64,000 nucleotides of DNA from Desulfoferula sp040751985 (GTDB lineage Bacteria; Desulfobacterota; Desulfarculia; Desulfarculales; Desulfarculaceae). Below are positions 17,228-25,997 of this stretch, piece by piece. The stretch is taken from assembly GCA_040751985.1 (NCBI GenBank), contig JBFMFU010000028.1, positions 16,440-80,439 of the forward strand, written 5' to 3'. Every line of letters begins with the position of its first letter. Position 1 is the first letter of the stretch. A program made the translations under genes and the position numbers. The notes beneath the pieces were generated by a model that did not search any database, was not told where the DNA came from, and saw nothing but the letters and a program-made list of their open reading frames with translations.

Positions 17228-17893
17228 ATGACTTTTTCGCTCCTTATATTTTCTTTCAACGAAATAAAAGGGATGCAGGCGGTCCTGCCTCGAATTGACC
17301 GAAGCGTGGTCGATGAGGTGTTGGTCGTTGACGGCGGTTCCACAGACGGCTCCATAGAATTCGCCAAGTCCTTGGGCTTTGACGTGTATGTTCAGAAGAA
17401 AAAGGGGCTTTTGGCCGGCTTCGAGGAAGGCATGGCTGCGGCCAAGGGTGATATTCTAATTATTTTCACGCCTGACAACAACATGATCCCCGAAAAAATC
17501 CCGGCCCTGGTGGAAAAAATGAAAGAAGGCTACGATATGGTGACGGTTTCACGCTTCCTCGACGGAGCCAAAAGTCTCGACGACAACACTGTCACTGCCT
17601 TTGGAAATTGGTTCTTCACCAAGCTGGTGCGGGTCCTGTTCGGCAGCAACTGCACGGACTCTATGGGGTTCTACCGGGCCATGCGCAGAGACCTCATGAA
17701 GGAGTTGGGCCTGTCCATGACCAGGGCCACCCCTTTGAACATTGAGATCCGCTGCGCCAAAAAGGGCTTGAAGGTCTGCGAAATACCAGGTGACGAACCG
17801 CCGCGTATCGGCGGCAACAGCTCCCGGTATATTATTTGGAACGGCCTGGTGGTTTTGAGTACAATTCTGTGGGAGTTCGTAAAGCGTCGCTAA
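17228..17893 (+). CDS. family 2 glycosyltransferase
   Basis: The 221-residue protein has the GT-A fold start TFSLLIFSFNE, then DEVLVVDGGSTDGS (about 29-42), which is the nucleotide-binding DGGSxDGS motif of GT2/dolichyl-phosphate-mannose synthase-like enzymes. The metal-binding acidic motif is TPDNN (about 80). There is no long C-terminal membrane domain, only a final hydrophobic patch (about 199-215). It is the first gene of a long plus-strand run. It may transfer a sugar to a lipid carrier or glycan, or prime a modified sugar. Donor and acceptor are unknown. Confidence 0.8.
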   Translation: MTFSLLIFSFNEIKGMQAVLPRIDRSVVDEVLVVDGGSTDGSIEFAKSLGFDVYVQKKKGLLAGFEEGMAAAKGDILIIFTPDNNMIPEKIPALVEKMKEGYDMVTVSRFLDGAKSLDDNTVTAFGNWFFTKLVRVLFGSNCTDSMGFYRAMRRDLMKELGLSMTRATPLNIEIRCAKKGLKVCEIPGDEPPRIGGNSSRYIIWNGLVVLSTILWEFVKRR

Positions 17894-17996
17894 GGCGCTG
17901 CACCTATTTTTCTAGCCGTTAGGCCCGGCTTGGCAAATAACAGCGATTGAATGCCGCCGGGCTCTGGGTCTTTTGATCAGGAAAGACAAAGCGCTA

Positions 17997-19013
17997 ATGG
18001 CAAACATCAAGGCTTTGATTACCGGGATTACCGGGATGGTCGGCTCTCATCTGGCCGATTACCTGCTGGAGAACACCGACTGGGATATATTCGGCATGTG
18101 CCGCTGGCGCAGCCCGCTGGACAACGTGGAGCACCTTATCCCCCGCGCCAACCGCAAGGACAGGCTTTACTTCATAGACGGCGACTTGTGTGACTACATC
18201 TCCCTGCAGAATGCGGTGGAGCTTTCTCAGCCCGACTTCGTCTTCCACCTGGCCGCCCAGAGCTACCCTAGCACCAGTTTCACCTCGCCGATACACACCC
18301 TGGACACCAACATCCTGGGCACGGAGCGCCTTTTGGAGGCTCTGCGGCGCTGCAAGTCCATCGATCCGGTAATTCACGTCTGCTCCTCCTCCGAGGTGTT
18401 CGGACGGGTGCCCAAGGACAGGATTCCCATCAACGAGGAGTGCTCCTTTCACCCAGCCTCACCATATGCCATCTCCAAGTCCGGGACGGACCTGATAGGC
18501 CGCTTCCATGCCGAGGCCTACGGGCAGAAGGTTGTGGTCACCCGGATGTTCACCCACACCGGGCCCCGCCGCGGGGACGTGTTCGCTGAGTCCACCTTTG
18601 CCAAACAGATAGCCATGATCGAGGAGGATATGATCCCGCCGGTGGTGAAGACCGGCAATCTCGACTCCATGCGGACCTGGTCCGACGTGCGTGACGCGGT
18701 GCGGGCCTACTATCTACTGGTCACGGTCAATCCCATTCCGGGGGAGTATTACAACATCGGCGGCACCCACTCTTGCACCGTGGGCCAGATGCTCGATTAC
18801 CTGCTCTCGCTGTCCCGGCGCAAGGACATCAGGGTGGAGCAAGAGGCCAGCCGCATCAGGCCGCTTGATGCAGACCTGCAGGTGCCGGATACCAAAAAAT
18901 TCCGGGAGCACACCGGGTGGACCCCTGAAATTACCTTTGAACAAACGATGCAGGACCTCCTGGAATATTGGCGGCAAAAGGTCCGCGTCAAATCAGGCCT
19001 CTCCTTGCGTTAA
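17997..19013 (+). CDS. GDP-mannose 4,6-dehydratase/reductase-like SDR
   Basis: The 338-residue extended SDR has ALITGITGMVGSHLADYL (about 5-22) as the NAD(P) site. CSSSEVFG holds the Ser-Ser-Glu triad typical of 4,6-dehydratases of the GMD family. SPYAISK is the intact YxxxK. RMFTHTGPRRGDVF resembles the RxFNHxSPRRG signature of GDP-mannose dehydratases and Rmd reductases. The ATG at 17997 is chosen over a TTG eight codons upstream, because AGGAAAG lies at suitable spacing. Given the GDP-heptose genes downstream, a dehydratase acting on a GDP-heptose (as WcbK/DmhA-type enzymes do) is as plausible as one acting on GDP-mannose. Confidence 0.8.
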   Translation: MANIKALITGITGMVGSHLADYLLENTDWDIFGMCRWRSPLDNVEHLIPRANRKDRLYFIDGDLCDYISLQNAVELSQPDFVFHLAAQSYPSTSFTSPIHTLDTNILGTERLLEALRRCKSIDPVIHVCSSSEVFGRVPKDRIPINEECSFHPASPYAISKSGTDLIGRFHAEAYGQKVVVTRMFTHTGPRRGDVFAESTFAKQIAMIEEDMIPPVVKTGNLDSMRTWSDVRDAVRAYYLLVTVNPIPGEYYNIGGTHSCTVGQMLDYLLSLSRRKDIRVEQEASRIRPLDADLQVPDTKKFREHTGWTPEITFEQTMQDLLEYWRQKVRVKSGLSLR

Positions 19014-19015
19014 CT

Positions 19016-19579
19016 ATGTCCATACCTAAAGACGACTCGCGGTATCATCAGCCGCAATGCCGAGACTTACAGCCTGTAAAGGTGGTACATAGAAATCCCT
19101 GGTTCAATGTGGTGCAGCGGGGCGATTATTTTACGATTGAAGAAAACAGACTGCAGGCGGCCGTATTGCCGATAGTCGCGGACAAGTCAATTCTGTTGGT
19201 AAAGGTGAAACGGCCGATCCTGGCCGACAGCACCATAGAGTTGCCGGCGGGAGGCGCCAAGAACGGGGAAACGCCGGTGCAAACCGCCGCGCGGGAGCTG
19301 CACGAGGAAACCGGTGTTTTGGTGGAGGACCTGAGCCGGTTCAAGAGACTCCGTCCTTTTTCCGTCAGCCCCCGCCACGCCATACTGGGGCATATCTTTC
19401 AGATCAACCTCAGCCAACAAGAGTATGACCAACGGGGGCCGAGCGACGGCGAGGTGGACGAGATCGAGTGTCTTGCCTTTGCCAAGGTGAAGGAGAAGAT
19501 AGTTTGCGGTGAGATTTACCAGGCAACATCGGTCGCGGTCTTGTCGCGATTTTTATTCGCCCATGACATCGGATGTTGA
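19016..19579 (+). CDS. Nudix hydrolase, ADP-sugar pyrophosphatase-like
   Basis: The 187-residue protein carries an intact Nudix box: Gly, five residues, Glu, seven residues, then RELHEETGV (about 79-101). The N-terminal strand region and ELPAGG just before the box resemble ADP-ribose/ADP-sugar pyrophosphatases. The start is the ATG two bases after the previous stop. A longer frame would overlap that gene by about 45 bases. It sits between a sugar dehydratase and an E1 alpha/beta pair, so it may hydrolyse an NDP-sugar or clean up a nucleotide by-product. This link is inferred from position only. Confidence 0.8.
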   Translation: MSIPKDDSRYHQPQCRDLQPVKVVHRNPWFNVVQRGDYFTIEENRLQAAVLPIVADKSILLVKVKRPILADSTIELPAGGAKNGETPVQTAARELHEETGVLVEDLSRFKRLRPFSVSPRHAILGHIFQINLSQQEYDQRGPSDGEVDEIECLAFAKVKEKIVCGEIYQATSVAVLSRFLFAHDIGC

Positions 19580-19593
19580 GAAGAGGCCCGCGC

Positions 19594-20559
19594 ATGCAAG
19601 CCACTAACGTCGAACTTTACAAAAAGCTGTACCTGATTCGCCGGGCCGAGGAAAAAATCCAGGAGCACTACTCCGAAGACGAGATGAAGACACCCATGCA
19701 CATGTCCATGGGTGAGGAGGCCATCGTAGCCGGCGTCTGCCAGGCTCTGGCTCCCCAAGACCAAGTCCTGGGAACCTGGCGCACACACGCCCTGTTTCTT
19801 GCCAAAACAGGGGCCACCGACGTTTTCTTCGCGGAGATGTACGGCAAGGCTGCCGGCTGCGCCCGGGGCCGGGCCGGGTCCATGCACCTGAGCTGGCCGG
19901 AGAAGGGGCTGCTGATGTGCTCGGCCATCGTGGGTACGCCTCTGCCGGTGGCCACCGGAGCGGCGCTGGCCAACAAATACCGAAGGTCCGACCGGGTGGT
20001 GGCGGTGTTCTTCGGCGATGGCGCCGTGGACGCCGGGGCATTTTGGGAGAGCTTTAACTTCGCCTGCCTGAAAAAACTTCCCATACTGTTCGTCTGTGAG
20101 GACAACGCCTTTGCCGTGCACACGCCGCGCACCGATCGGCATGGCTTCGAGTCCATCTGTGATGTGGCCCGACAATTCCGCAGTAACGTTTTTGAGGCCG
20201 ACACCACTGACGCCGAAGAAGTCTATAACCTGACCCGGCAGGCCATCGCGGCCATGCGGGACAACGGCAGCCCTTGTTTTCTTCAGCTGCACTACTACCG
20301 CTATTTGGAACATGTGGGAGTCTACGAGGATTTTGATGCCGGCTACCGCTCACGGGATGACTTCCTTGCTTGGCGGGCCAGAGATCCCGTTGCGGTGCAG
20401 CGCAAGAAAATTTTACAGGGGGGTATGGTTGAGTCGGAGTTAGTCCAACTGGAAAGGGAGATTGATGAGCAGATAACCGTCAGCGTTAAACGGGCCAAGT
20501 CCGCCGAATGCGCCGATCCACGTGAACTATGTGATGGAGTTTATAAGTGCGGGTTATAA
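19594..20559 (+). CDS. thiamine-diphosphate-dependent E1 component, alpha subunit (second copy)
   Basis: The 321-residue E1 alpha homologue has the ThDP motif FFGDGAVDAGAFWESFN (about 138-154) running to CEDN. The second Asn is kept, while the first Asn of the usual NN is Asp. MHMSMGEEAIVAG and RAGSMHL match the conserved N-terminal elements. The loop around the catalytic His reads EHVGVYED. HVG is shared with the first copy in place of the usual GHSxSD. The ATG at 19594 follows GAGAAGAGG; an ATG seven codons earlier overlaps the Nudix stop. The beta gene overlaps its 3' end. As with the first pair, no E2 or E3 gene is in sight. Confidence 0.85.
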   Translation: MQATNVELYKKLYLIRRAEEKIQEHYSEDEMKTPMHMSMGEEAIVAGVCQALAPQDQVLGTWRTHALFLAKTGATDVFFAEMYGKAAGCARGRAGSMHLSWPEKGLLMCSAIVGTPLPVATGAALANKYRRSDRVVAVFFGDGAVDAGAFWESFNFACLKKLPILFVCEDNAFAVHTPRTDRHGFESICDVARQFRSNVFEADTTDAEEVYNLTRQAIAAMRDNGSPCFLQLHYYRYLEHVGVYEDFDAGYRSRDDFLAWRARDPVAVQRKKILQGGMVESELVQLEREIDEQITVSVKRAKSAECADPRELCDGVYKCGL

Positions 20560-21587
20560 CCTTTTGTGATGCCCTGAATGAAGCCTTAAGGCAGGAGATG
20601 GAAAGAGACGACAGCGTCTTCATTTACGGCATCGGAGTGCCTGACCACAAACGCATATTCGGCTCTACCAACGGGTTGCTGGAAAAATTCGGCCCCGAAC
20701 GATGCTTTGACACGCCCATTGCCGAAGACACCATGGCCGGCATCGGCCTGGGGGCGGCCATCAACGGCTTGCGGCCCATCCACGTTCACATCCGCGTGGA
20801 CTTCCTTTTGCTGGCCATGAATCAGCTCGCCAACGTGATCTCCAGCTACAGCTATGGAACCGCGGGTAAACACAGCGCCCCTATGGTCTTTAGGGCGGTG
20901 GTCGGCCGGGGATGGGGCCAGGGCTTCCAGCATAGCAAGAGCATGCATGCCGCTTTCGCCCACATCCCGGGGCTGAAGGTGGTGGCTCCCACCACGGCCC
21001 TGGACGCCAAGGGGCTTTTGATCGGGGCCATCCGAGACGACAACCCGGTTGTGTTTCTGGAGCACCGCTGGCTCTACTGGCAAGAGGGCGAGGTGCCGGC
21101 AGAGCCGTTTACCCTGCCCATCGGCAAGGGACAGATAATACGGCAGGGTTCGGACCTGACCATAGTCGCCACCTCCTGGCTGAACGTGGAGGCGTTGCAC
21201 GCGGCCAAGATATTGGCTCGCCATGGCGTGAACCTTGAAATCGTGGACCCCAGGACCCTTTCGCCCCTGGATGAAGAACTCATCATCAGCTCGGTGCAAA
21301 AAACCGGGCGCTGCCTGGTGGCGGACAATGACTGGGTGTTTTGCGGCTTCGGCGCCGAGGTGGCGGCCATGGTCTCGGAGAATTGCTTTAAGGCGTTAAA
21401 GGGCCCGGTGCGTAGAATTGGTTTTGCAAACACACCTTGCCCCACCGCCCGGCATTTGGAAAACGCGTTTTTCCCAAACGCCGCCACGATCGTGCGCAAG
21501 GTGGAAGAGATGCTGGACCTGGAGCCTGTAGACCTGTCCGCAGAAAACTTCTATAGCCATGAGAACAGGTTCAAGGGCCCTTTTTAG
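20547..21587 (+). CDS. thiamine-diphosphate-dependent E1 component, beta subunit (second copy)
   Basis: The 346-residue transketolase-like beta subunit has DTPIAEDTMAG (about 54-64) with the ThDP-activating Glu. It carries the block GRGWGQGFQHSKSMHA (about 124-139) and FAHIPGLKVVAPTTALDAKG. The C-terminal domain shows NLEIVDPRTLSPLDEE. It starts at a GTG inside the 3' end of the alpha gene (13-base overlap), with GGAG upstream, which indicates tight coupling and an alpha/beta complex. It is about 20 residues longer than the first copy because of a C-terminal tail. It lies between the Nudix/E1 alpha genes and a methyltransferase. Confidence 0.85.
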   Translation: MRVITFCDALNEALRQEMERDDSVFIYGIGVPDHKRIFGSTNGLLEKFGPERCFDTPIAEDTMAGIGLGAAINGLRPIHVHIRVDFLLLAMNQLANVISSYSYGTAGKHSAPMVFRAVVGRGWGQGFQHSKSMHAAFAHIPGLKVVAPTTALDAKGLLIGAIRDDNPVVFLEHRWLYWQEGEVPAEPFTLPIGKGQIIRQGSDLTIVATSWLNVEALHAAKILARHGVNLEIVDPRTLSPLDEELIISSVQKTGRCLVADNDWVFCGFGAEVAAMVSENCFKALKGPVRRIGFANTPCPTARHLENAFFPNAATIVRKVEEMLDLEPVDLSAENFYSHENRFKGPF

Positions 21588-21626
21588 GTTGATCGCGGTT
21601 AGTACACTCCTGGACGCCGGAGATTT

Positions 21627-22562
21627 GTGGTCAGCATGGAACGCTTGACTCCCCAAGACTTTGCCCGCTCCTTTGGCTGCGCCGAAGAAGACTTTTCCAA
21701 GGAGTGCCTAGACCTGATCGCAAAAAAAGATTTCCGGTTCCAGAGGGTGCAGGGCCTTCAACGGGACGCGATTATACTCGAGGTCCTGCAACGGATCGAC
21801 AGTGACACGCAAAAGATAGGAGCCCAGGAGCGACGCGAGGTTTGGTTCCGGGGATGGGAGGAGAACCTAAAGGCGTTTGTGGGCAGCGGCTACGACGTTG
21901 CCGCACTCACCCCCAAATTTCTGCGGGAAAAGCAACCGGTGCGGTTTGCTGGCGATTATATAGTGCCCCACAACCCCGCCTTCGAGTTGGATTTCATCAC
22001 GGTATTCCGGACCTGGCTGTACCAACAGTACTTCCAGGGTTTCCCCTCCGTGTACGAGTTCGGCTGCGGGACCGGTTTTAACCTGCTCTTGCTGGGCAAG
22101 ATGCTGCAGCCTGAAAAAATGTACGGCCTGGATTTCGTTCAGTCCTCGGTGGATCTGGTCAACAAGATCGGGGAGGCCTTCGACCTGCCCTTGGAAGGCC
22201 GCGCCTTTGACATGATTCATCCGGATCATGATTTTAAGTTGAAGCCGGGTAGCTTGATGTTCACTTTTGGGGCCCTGGAACAGTTGGCCGGCAAGTTCCA
22301 TGATTTCATCCACTACATCCTGGATAATCGTCCGGACCTGTGTATTCACATAGAACCCACGGTGGAGTTGTATGATGAGACCAAGCTGTTCGATTATCTG
22401 GCGATCAAATTTCACCGCAAGCGGGGCTACACCACGGGGCTGCTCCCCTATCTGCAAAAGCTGGCGCAAAAGCAGAAGATAAAATTGCTCAAGGTAAAGC
22501 GGCTAGGTTTCGGGAGCCTGTTCATGGAAGGGTATACTTATATGATATGGCAACCGGTGTAG
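21627..22562 (+). CDS. class I SAM-dependent methyltransferase
   Basis: The 311-residue protein has about 140 residues ahead of the SAM site, which is VYEFGCGTGFNLLLLG (about 142-157) followed by YGLDFVQSSVDLV. The glycine-rich loop and the Asp after it are intact. MFTFGALEQLAG occupies the position of the catalytic-side strand. A GTG with GGAG five bases upstream is used; an ATG three codons later is an alternative. Its place directly after the E1 pair mirrors the first cassette, where the methyltransferase directly precedes the pair. It probably methylates a sugar or a branched-sugar intermediate. The acceptor is unknown. Confidence 0.8.
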   Translation: MVSMERLTPQDFARSFGCAEEDFSKECLDLIAKKDFRFQRVQGLQRDAIILEVLQRIDSDTQKIGAQERREVWFRGWEENLKAFVGSGYDVAALTPKFLREKQPVRFAGDYIVPHNPAFELDFITVFRTWLYQQYFQGFPSVYEFGCGTGFNLLLLGKMLQPEKMYGLDFVQSSVDLVNKIGEAFDLPLEGRAFDMIHPDHDFKLKPGSLMFTFGALEQLAGKFHDFIHYILDNRPDLCIHIEPTVELYDETKLFDYLAIKFHRKRGYTTGLLPYLQKLAQKQKIKLLKVKRLGFGSLFMEGYTYMIWQPV

Positions 22563-22617
22563 CATTTCGGGAGAGGGAGAGACCGCTGGCTTCGATGCGA
22601 AGGGGCTGCTGAGGAGT

Positions 22618-23403
22618 ATGGACCTGCATCTGCAAGATAAGGTCGCCTTGGTCACCGGCGGTTCACACGGGATCGGACGCAGCATTGCCTTGCAACTGGC
22701 CCGCGAAGGTTGCCGGGTGGGTTTTTGCGGACGGGACCCCGAGCGAATCGCAGAGGTCCGCGGGGCGATCATCGAGCAGGGCGGGGCTGAGCCCATCGCG
22801 GCCCCGGTTGACGTCACTGTTTCTGGCGAAGCCGAAAAGTTCGTTGACCGGGTTAAAGATCAGTGGGGCGCAGTCCACATCTTGGTCAACAACGTGGGTG
22901 GGGGAGGCCGCTGGGGAAAAGAGAGAGTCGAGGAAAACACCCCGGCTGTGTGGCTGGAGGTGTTTGAAAAAAACGCGCTCTCTGCGGTGCGCTTCACCAT
23001 GCGCGTACTGCCCATCATGCTGGAACAAAAATGGGGCCGTATTGTAACCATAACTTCGATTTTCGGCCGTGAGGGTGGCGGTCGTCCCTGGTTTAATATG
23101 GCCAAGGCGGCCCAAACCAGCATGATGAAAAGCTTGTCCTTACAACGCTACCTCACCAGAGCGAATATCACTTTCAATAGCGTCGCGCCGGGGCCTATCA
23201 TGATCCCTGATACTGGCTGGGATAAAATGCGAAAGGATTCTCCGGCCGAGTTCGCTAAGTATGCCGACCAGGAGTTGGTCGCCGGGCGTCTGGGAACCTC
23301 GGAAGAGGTAGCCGATGTAGTGACCTTTCTGTGCTCCGAAAGGGCGTCTTGGGTGAACGGGGCTTCCATCGTAGTTGATGGCGGTCAGAGTAGGGCCTTC
23401 TGA
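22618..23403 (+). CDS. classical SDR oxidoreductase with Tyr to Phe active-site change
   Basis: The 261-residue FabG-like SDR has the TGGSHGIG cofactor site (about 13-20), the NNVG motif (91-94) and catalytic Ser147. It ends with the usual SWVNGASIVVDGG. The catalytic Tyr of YxxxK is Phe: the motif is WFNMAKAA, with Phe159 and Lys163, and the codon is TTT. A normal SDR proton relay is therefore broken. The gene may use another residue, act as a non-redox lyase or isomerase, or be a diverged family with its own chemistry. It lies 55 bases after the methyltransferase in the same plus-strand run. Confidence 0.8.
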   Translation: MDLHLQDKVALVTGGSHGIGRSIALQLAREGCRVGFCGRDPERIAEVRGAIIEQGGAEPIAAPVDVTVSGEAEKFVDRVKDQWGAVHILVNNVGGGGRWGKERVEENTPAVWLEVFEKNALSAVRFTMRVLPIMLEQKWGRIVTITSIFGREGGGRPWFNMAKAAQTSMMKSLSLQRYLTRANITFNSVAPGPIMIPDTGWDKMRKDSPAEFAKYADQELVAGRLGTSEEVADVVTFLCSERASWVNGASIVVDGGQSRAF

Positions 23404-23430
23404 GATTTTGCTGGGAGCATCACTGCGATC

Positions 23431-24420
23431 ATGATTAGAGACGAGGTCTTGCAGAGCTTCGCTGGAAGCAGCGTGATAGTAACCGGCGGCACCGGCCTTA
23501 TTGGCCGCGAGGTTGTCAAGATGTTGTGCGACGCGGGCGCCAAGGTGAAGGTAGTTTCCCTGGACAACCTCAACGTTGACCCTCGCGCAGAGCATGTTTT
23601 AGGAGACTTGACGGACTTCAATTTATGCAAAAACTTAACGAAGGGTATGGATTTTGCGTTCCACTTGGCGGGCATCAAGGGCTCTATTGAGGTGACGAAG
23701 TCCAAGCCCGCCAGCTTCTTCGTGCCGCTGTTGATGATGAACACCAACATGTTGGAAGCGTGCCGCGTCAATCAGGTGAAAAAGGTGGTGTACACCAGCT
23801 CCATAGGGGCCTATAGCAGCGCTGAGGTGTTCCGCGAAGATCAGAATGCCGACGGTTCGCCCATGGACATGTTTCCGGGCTGGGCCAAACGTATGGCTGA
23901 AATGCAAGTGCAGGCTTATAAAATTCAATATGGGCTGCACAACTATTCCATTGTGCGACCCTGCAACGTATACGGCCCTGGCGATAACTTTGACCCCGCT
24001 AACGCCATGGTGATACCCACTCTGATGTACCGCATCTTACGTAAAGAGAACCCCGTGGTCATCTGGGGTGATGGATCGGCGGTGCGAGATTTTGCCTTTA
24101 GCCGGGATGTGGCCGAAGGTGTTATCCTGGCCTTGTATCACGGGACAGGAGAGGCGGCCTTTGTAAACCTGGGCAGTGGCATTGGCTACACAATCAAACA
24201 GCTTGTGGAAGCGCTAAATAGCTTTTTGCAGTTCGAGCCGTTTTTCGACAGCAGCAAACCTTCGGGTTTCCCCAAGCGGGTCATGGACGTTACACTGGCC
24301 AAGAAGTTGATTGACTACAATCCTACTACTACACTAGAGGCGGGGCTGCAAGAAACCTGGGAATGGTTTGTTGAAAATCAAGAGGAATATCTTAAGAAGA
24401 AGAACTATTTTGCCGATTAA
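23431..24420 (+). CDS. extended SDR, GDP-fucose-synthase/epimerase-like
   Basis: The 329-residue NAD-binding protein has VIVTGGTGLIGREV (about 15-28), YTSSIGAYS at the catalytic Ser, and a C-terminal substrate part with RPCNVYGPGDNFD and VVIWGDGSAVRDF. The latter signatures are shared with GDP-L-fucose synthase-like (WcaG) proteins and with the gene at 26537. The YxxxK motif is absent in its normal form: the sequence is PGWAK, with Pro149 where Tyr is expected and Lys153 kept. It ends a G+C-richer stretch; the following genes are more A+T-rich. A C4 oxidase, epimerase or reductase on a GDP-heptose is a reasonable guess, but unproven. Confidence 0.75.
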   Translation: MIRDEVLQSFAGSSVIVTGGTGLIGREVVKMLCDAGAKVKVVSLDNLNVDPRAEHVLGDLTDFNLCKNLTKGMDFAFHLAGIKGSIEVTKSKPASFFVPLLMMNTNMLEACRVNQVKKVVYTSSIGAYSSAEVFREDQNADGSPMDMFPGWAKRMAEMQVQAYKIQYGLHNYSIVRPCNVYGPGDNFDPANAMVIPTLMYRILRKENPVVIWGDGSAVRDFAFSRDVAEGVILALYHGTGEAAFVNLGSGIGYTIKQLVEALNSFLQFEPFFDSSKPSGFPKRVMDVTLAKKLIDYNPTTTLEAGLQETWEWFVENQEEYLKKKNYFAD

Positions 24421-24501
24421 TTTTGGCAGAGGGCAGGCCCAGCAATACATGATAGCAGAGAGGTAGAAGACAACTAGGTTTTTACCAGAGAAACGACGGA
24501 C

Positions 24502-25884
24502 ATGAATATCCTTTTTTGCATATATCAGCTAGACTATGCTGACCACATTTCCCTGGCGTATCTGTCGGCGGTTGCTAAAAAACTTGGTCATAATACAAAT
24601 ATATGCATATTGAGCGACTGTGATCTAAACGACAAAATCACTTCTTATCGTCCTGACATCGTTGCCTACTCCACCAATATCTATGGATATGATCACCTGT
24701 TGGCGTCCCACAAGGCCGCCGCGCGGAAGCACGATTTCATTTCAATTATGGGCGGGCCCCACGTAACGATCTATCCAGAATTGTATGCTACTGCGGAAGC
24801 TGATTTTTTTTGTGCAGGTGAAGGAGAGTTGGCCTTTGCCGAGGTCCTGCAACATATTGAAGCTGGGAAGAATTGCGATGGCGTCGCCAACATAATCTCG
24901 GCTCAAGGCGCCAACCCCGTCAGACCCCTAATCATGGAATTGGATGAAATACCGTTCCCCGATCGAGATCTAACCTTAGCTAATTCATACCTTCGGGACA
25001 CGCCGAAGAAAACCTTTTATGCTACTCGAGGATGTCCTTTTAACTGTAAGTATTGTGCCAACAACTTTTTCCAGGAGCTATATTCTGGAAAATGGTCTAG
25101 GATTCGTAGGTTCTCTGTAAATCGGATAATTGATGAAGTTCATTATGTAAAAAATCGATATAGGACTGACTTCATTAAGTTCGGAGACGACTTATTCGCC
25201 ATCAAGGCTGACCAGTGGCTGGAAGAATTTGCCGAGCGGTATTCCAAAGAAATTGGCATCCCTTTCAACTGCTATCTAAGGGTTGATCGCATTGATCGCA
25301 ATCTGCTTGAACTACTGAAGATGGCTGGCTGCTATTCGGTGCATCTGTCGGTGGATAGTACATCGGAGCACGTTCGCGAAAAAGTGTTAGGTCGCAGAAT
25401 GAAAAAGGTTGACATTGAAAGCACTCTCAAGCTGGTAAGGAACTATGGAATTAATACCTGGGTAAACTTCATGTTGGCTGCGCCGGATTCTACGTTTGAG
25501 GATGACCTTTCAACCATAGAACTCAGCAAGAGGGCGGACGTAACCTACCCCGCATTTTCCACCACTGTACCGATGCCCGGGACCGCACTCTATGATGATT
25601 GCCTGCGCAAAGGGCTGATTAAGGAGACTGATAACACCGGTGATATGACCGGGATTGCTGAAAAGTCTATGCTTTCTTGTTTTACTGAGAAAGACAAAGA
25701 TGCGAGGCTGAACATTTATTTGCTGGGCGCCCTTGCCGCCAAATCTCCCAAGTTGCTGCAACGCGTATTTTTGTTTCTTATTAAACACATTCCGCCGAAT
25801 AAGCTGTTTAGATGGATGAGAAACAAATATTACGTGTATAACATTGAAAATAAAATATTCAAGCTAAATAAGCATACCGTATAG
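24502..25884 (+). CDS. radical SAM protein with N-terminal B12-binding-like domain
   Basis: The 460-residue protein has an N-terminal Rossmann-like domain (about 1-130, with MGGPHVTIYPE and GEGELAF) like the cobalamin-binding region of many radical SAM methylases. A radical SAM barrel follows, with RGCPFNCKYC (Cys178, Cys182, Cys185) for the 4Fe-4S cluster. The usual DxHxxG cobalamin motif is not visible, so B12 may not be bound in the classical base-off mode. VPMPGTALYDDC near 355-366 is the common barrel-end motif of this family. The gene is A+T-richer than its upstream neighbours. A C-methylation or carbon-skeleton change of a sugar is possible. Confidence 0.8.
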   Translation: MNILFCIYQLDYADHISLAYLSAVAKKLGHNTNICILSDCDLNDKITSYRPDIVAYSTNIYGYDHLLASHKAAARKHDFISIMGGPHVTIYPELYATAEADFFCAGEGELAFAEVLQHIEAGKNCDGVANIISAQGANPVRPLIMELDEIPFPDRDLTLANSYLRDTPKKTFYATRGCPFNCKYCANNFFQELYSGKWSRIRRFSVNRIIDEVHYVKNRYRTDFIKFGDDLFAIKADQWLEEFAERYSKEIGIPFNCYLRVDRIDRNLLELLKMAGCYSVHLSVDSTSEHVREKVLGRRMKKVDIESTLKLVRNYGINTWVNFMLAAPDSTFEDDLSTIELSKRADVTYPAFSTTVPMPGTALYDDCLRKGLIKETDNTGDMTGIAEKSMLSCFTEKDKDARLNIYLLGALAAKSPKLLQRVFLFLIKHIPPNKLFRWMRNKYYVYNIENKIFKLNKHTV

Positions 25885-25997
25885 GTGCTAGAGTTTAGTT
25901 TGTTTATTTTATCTTAAGCATTTGTTATGGCGTGAGGCCTAACGCTATTTGTGCATATTTGGTTTGGCGACGGCCGGAGCTGAAAGAGGGTTGCGGT

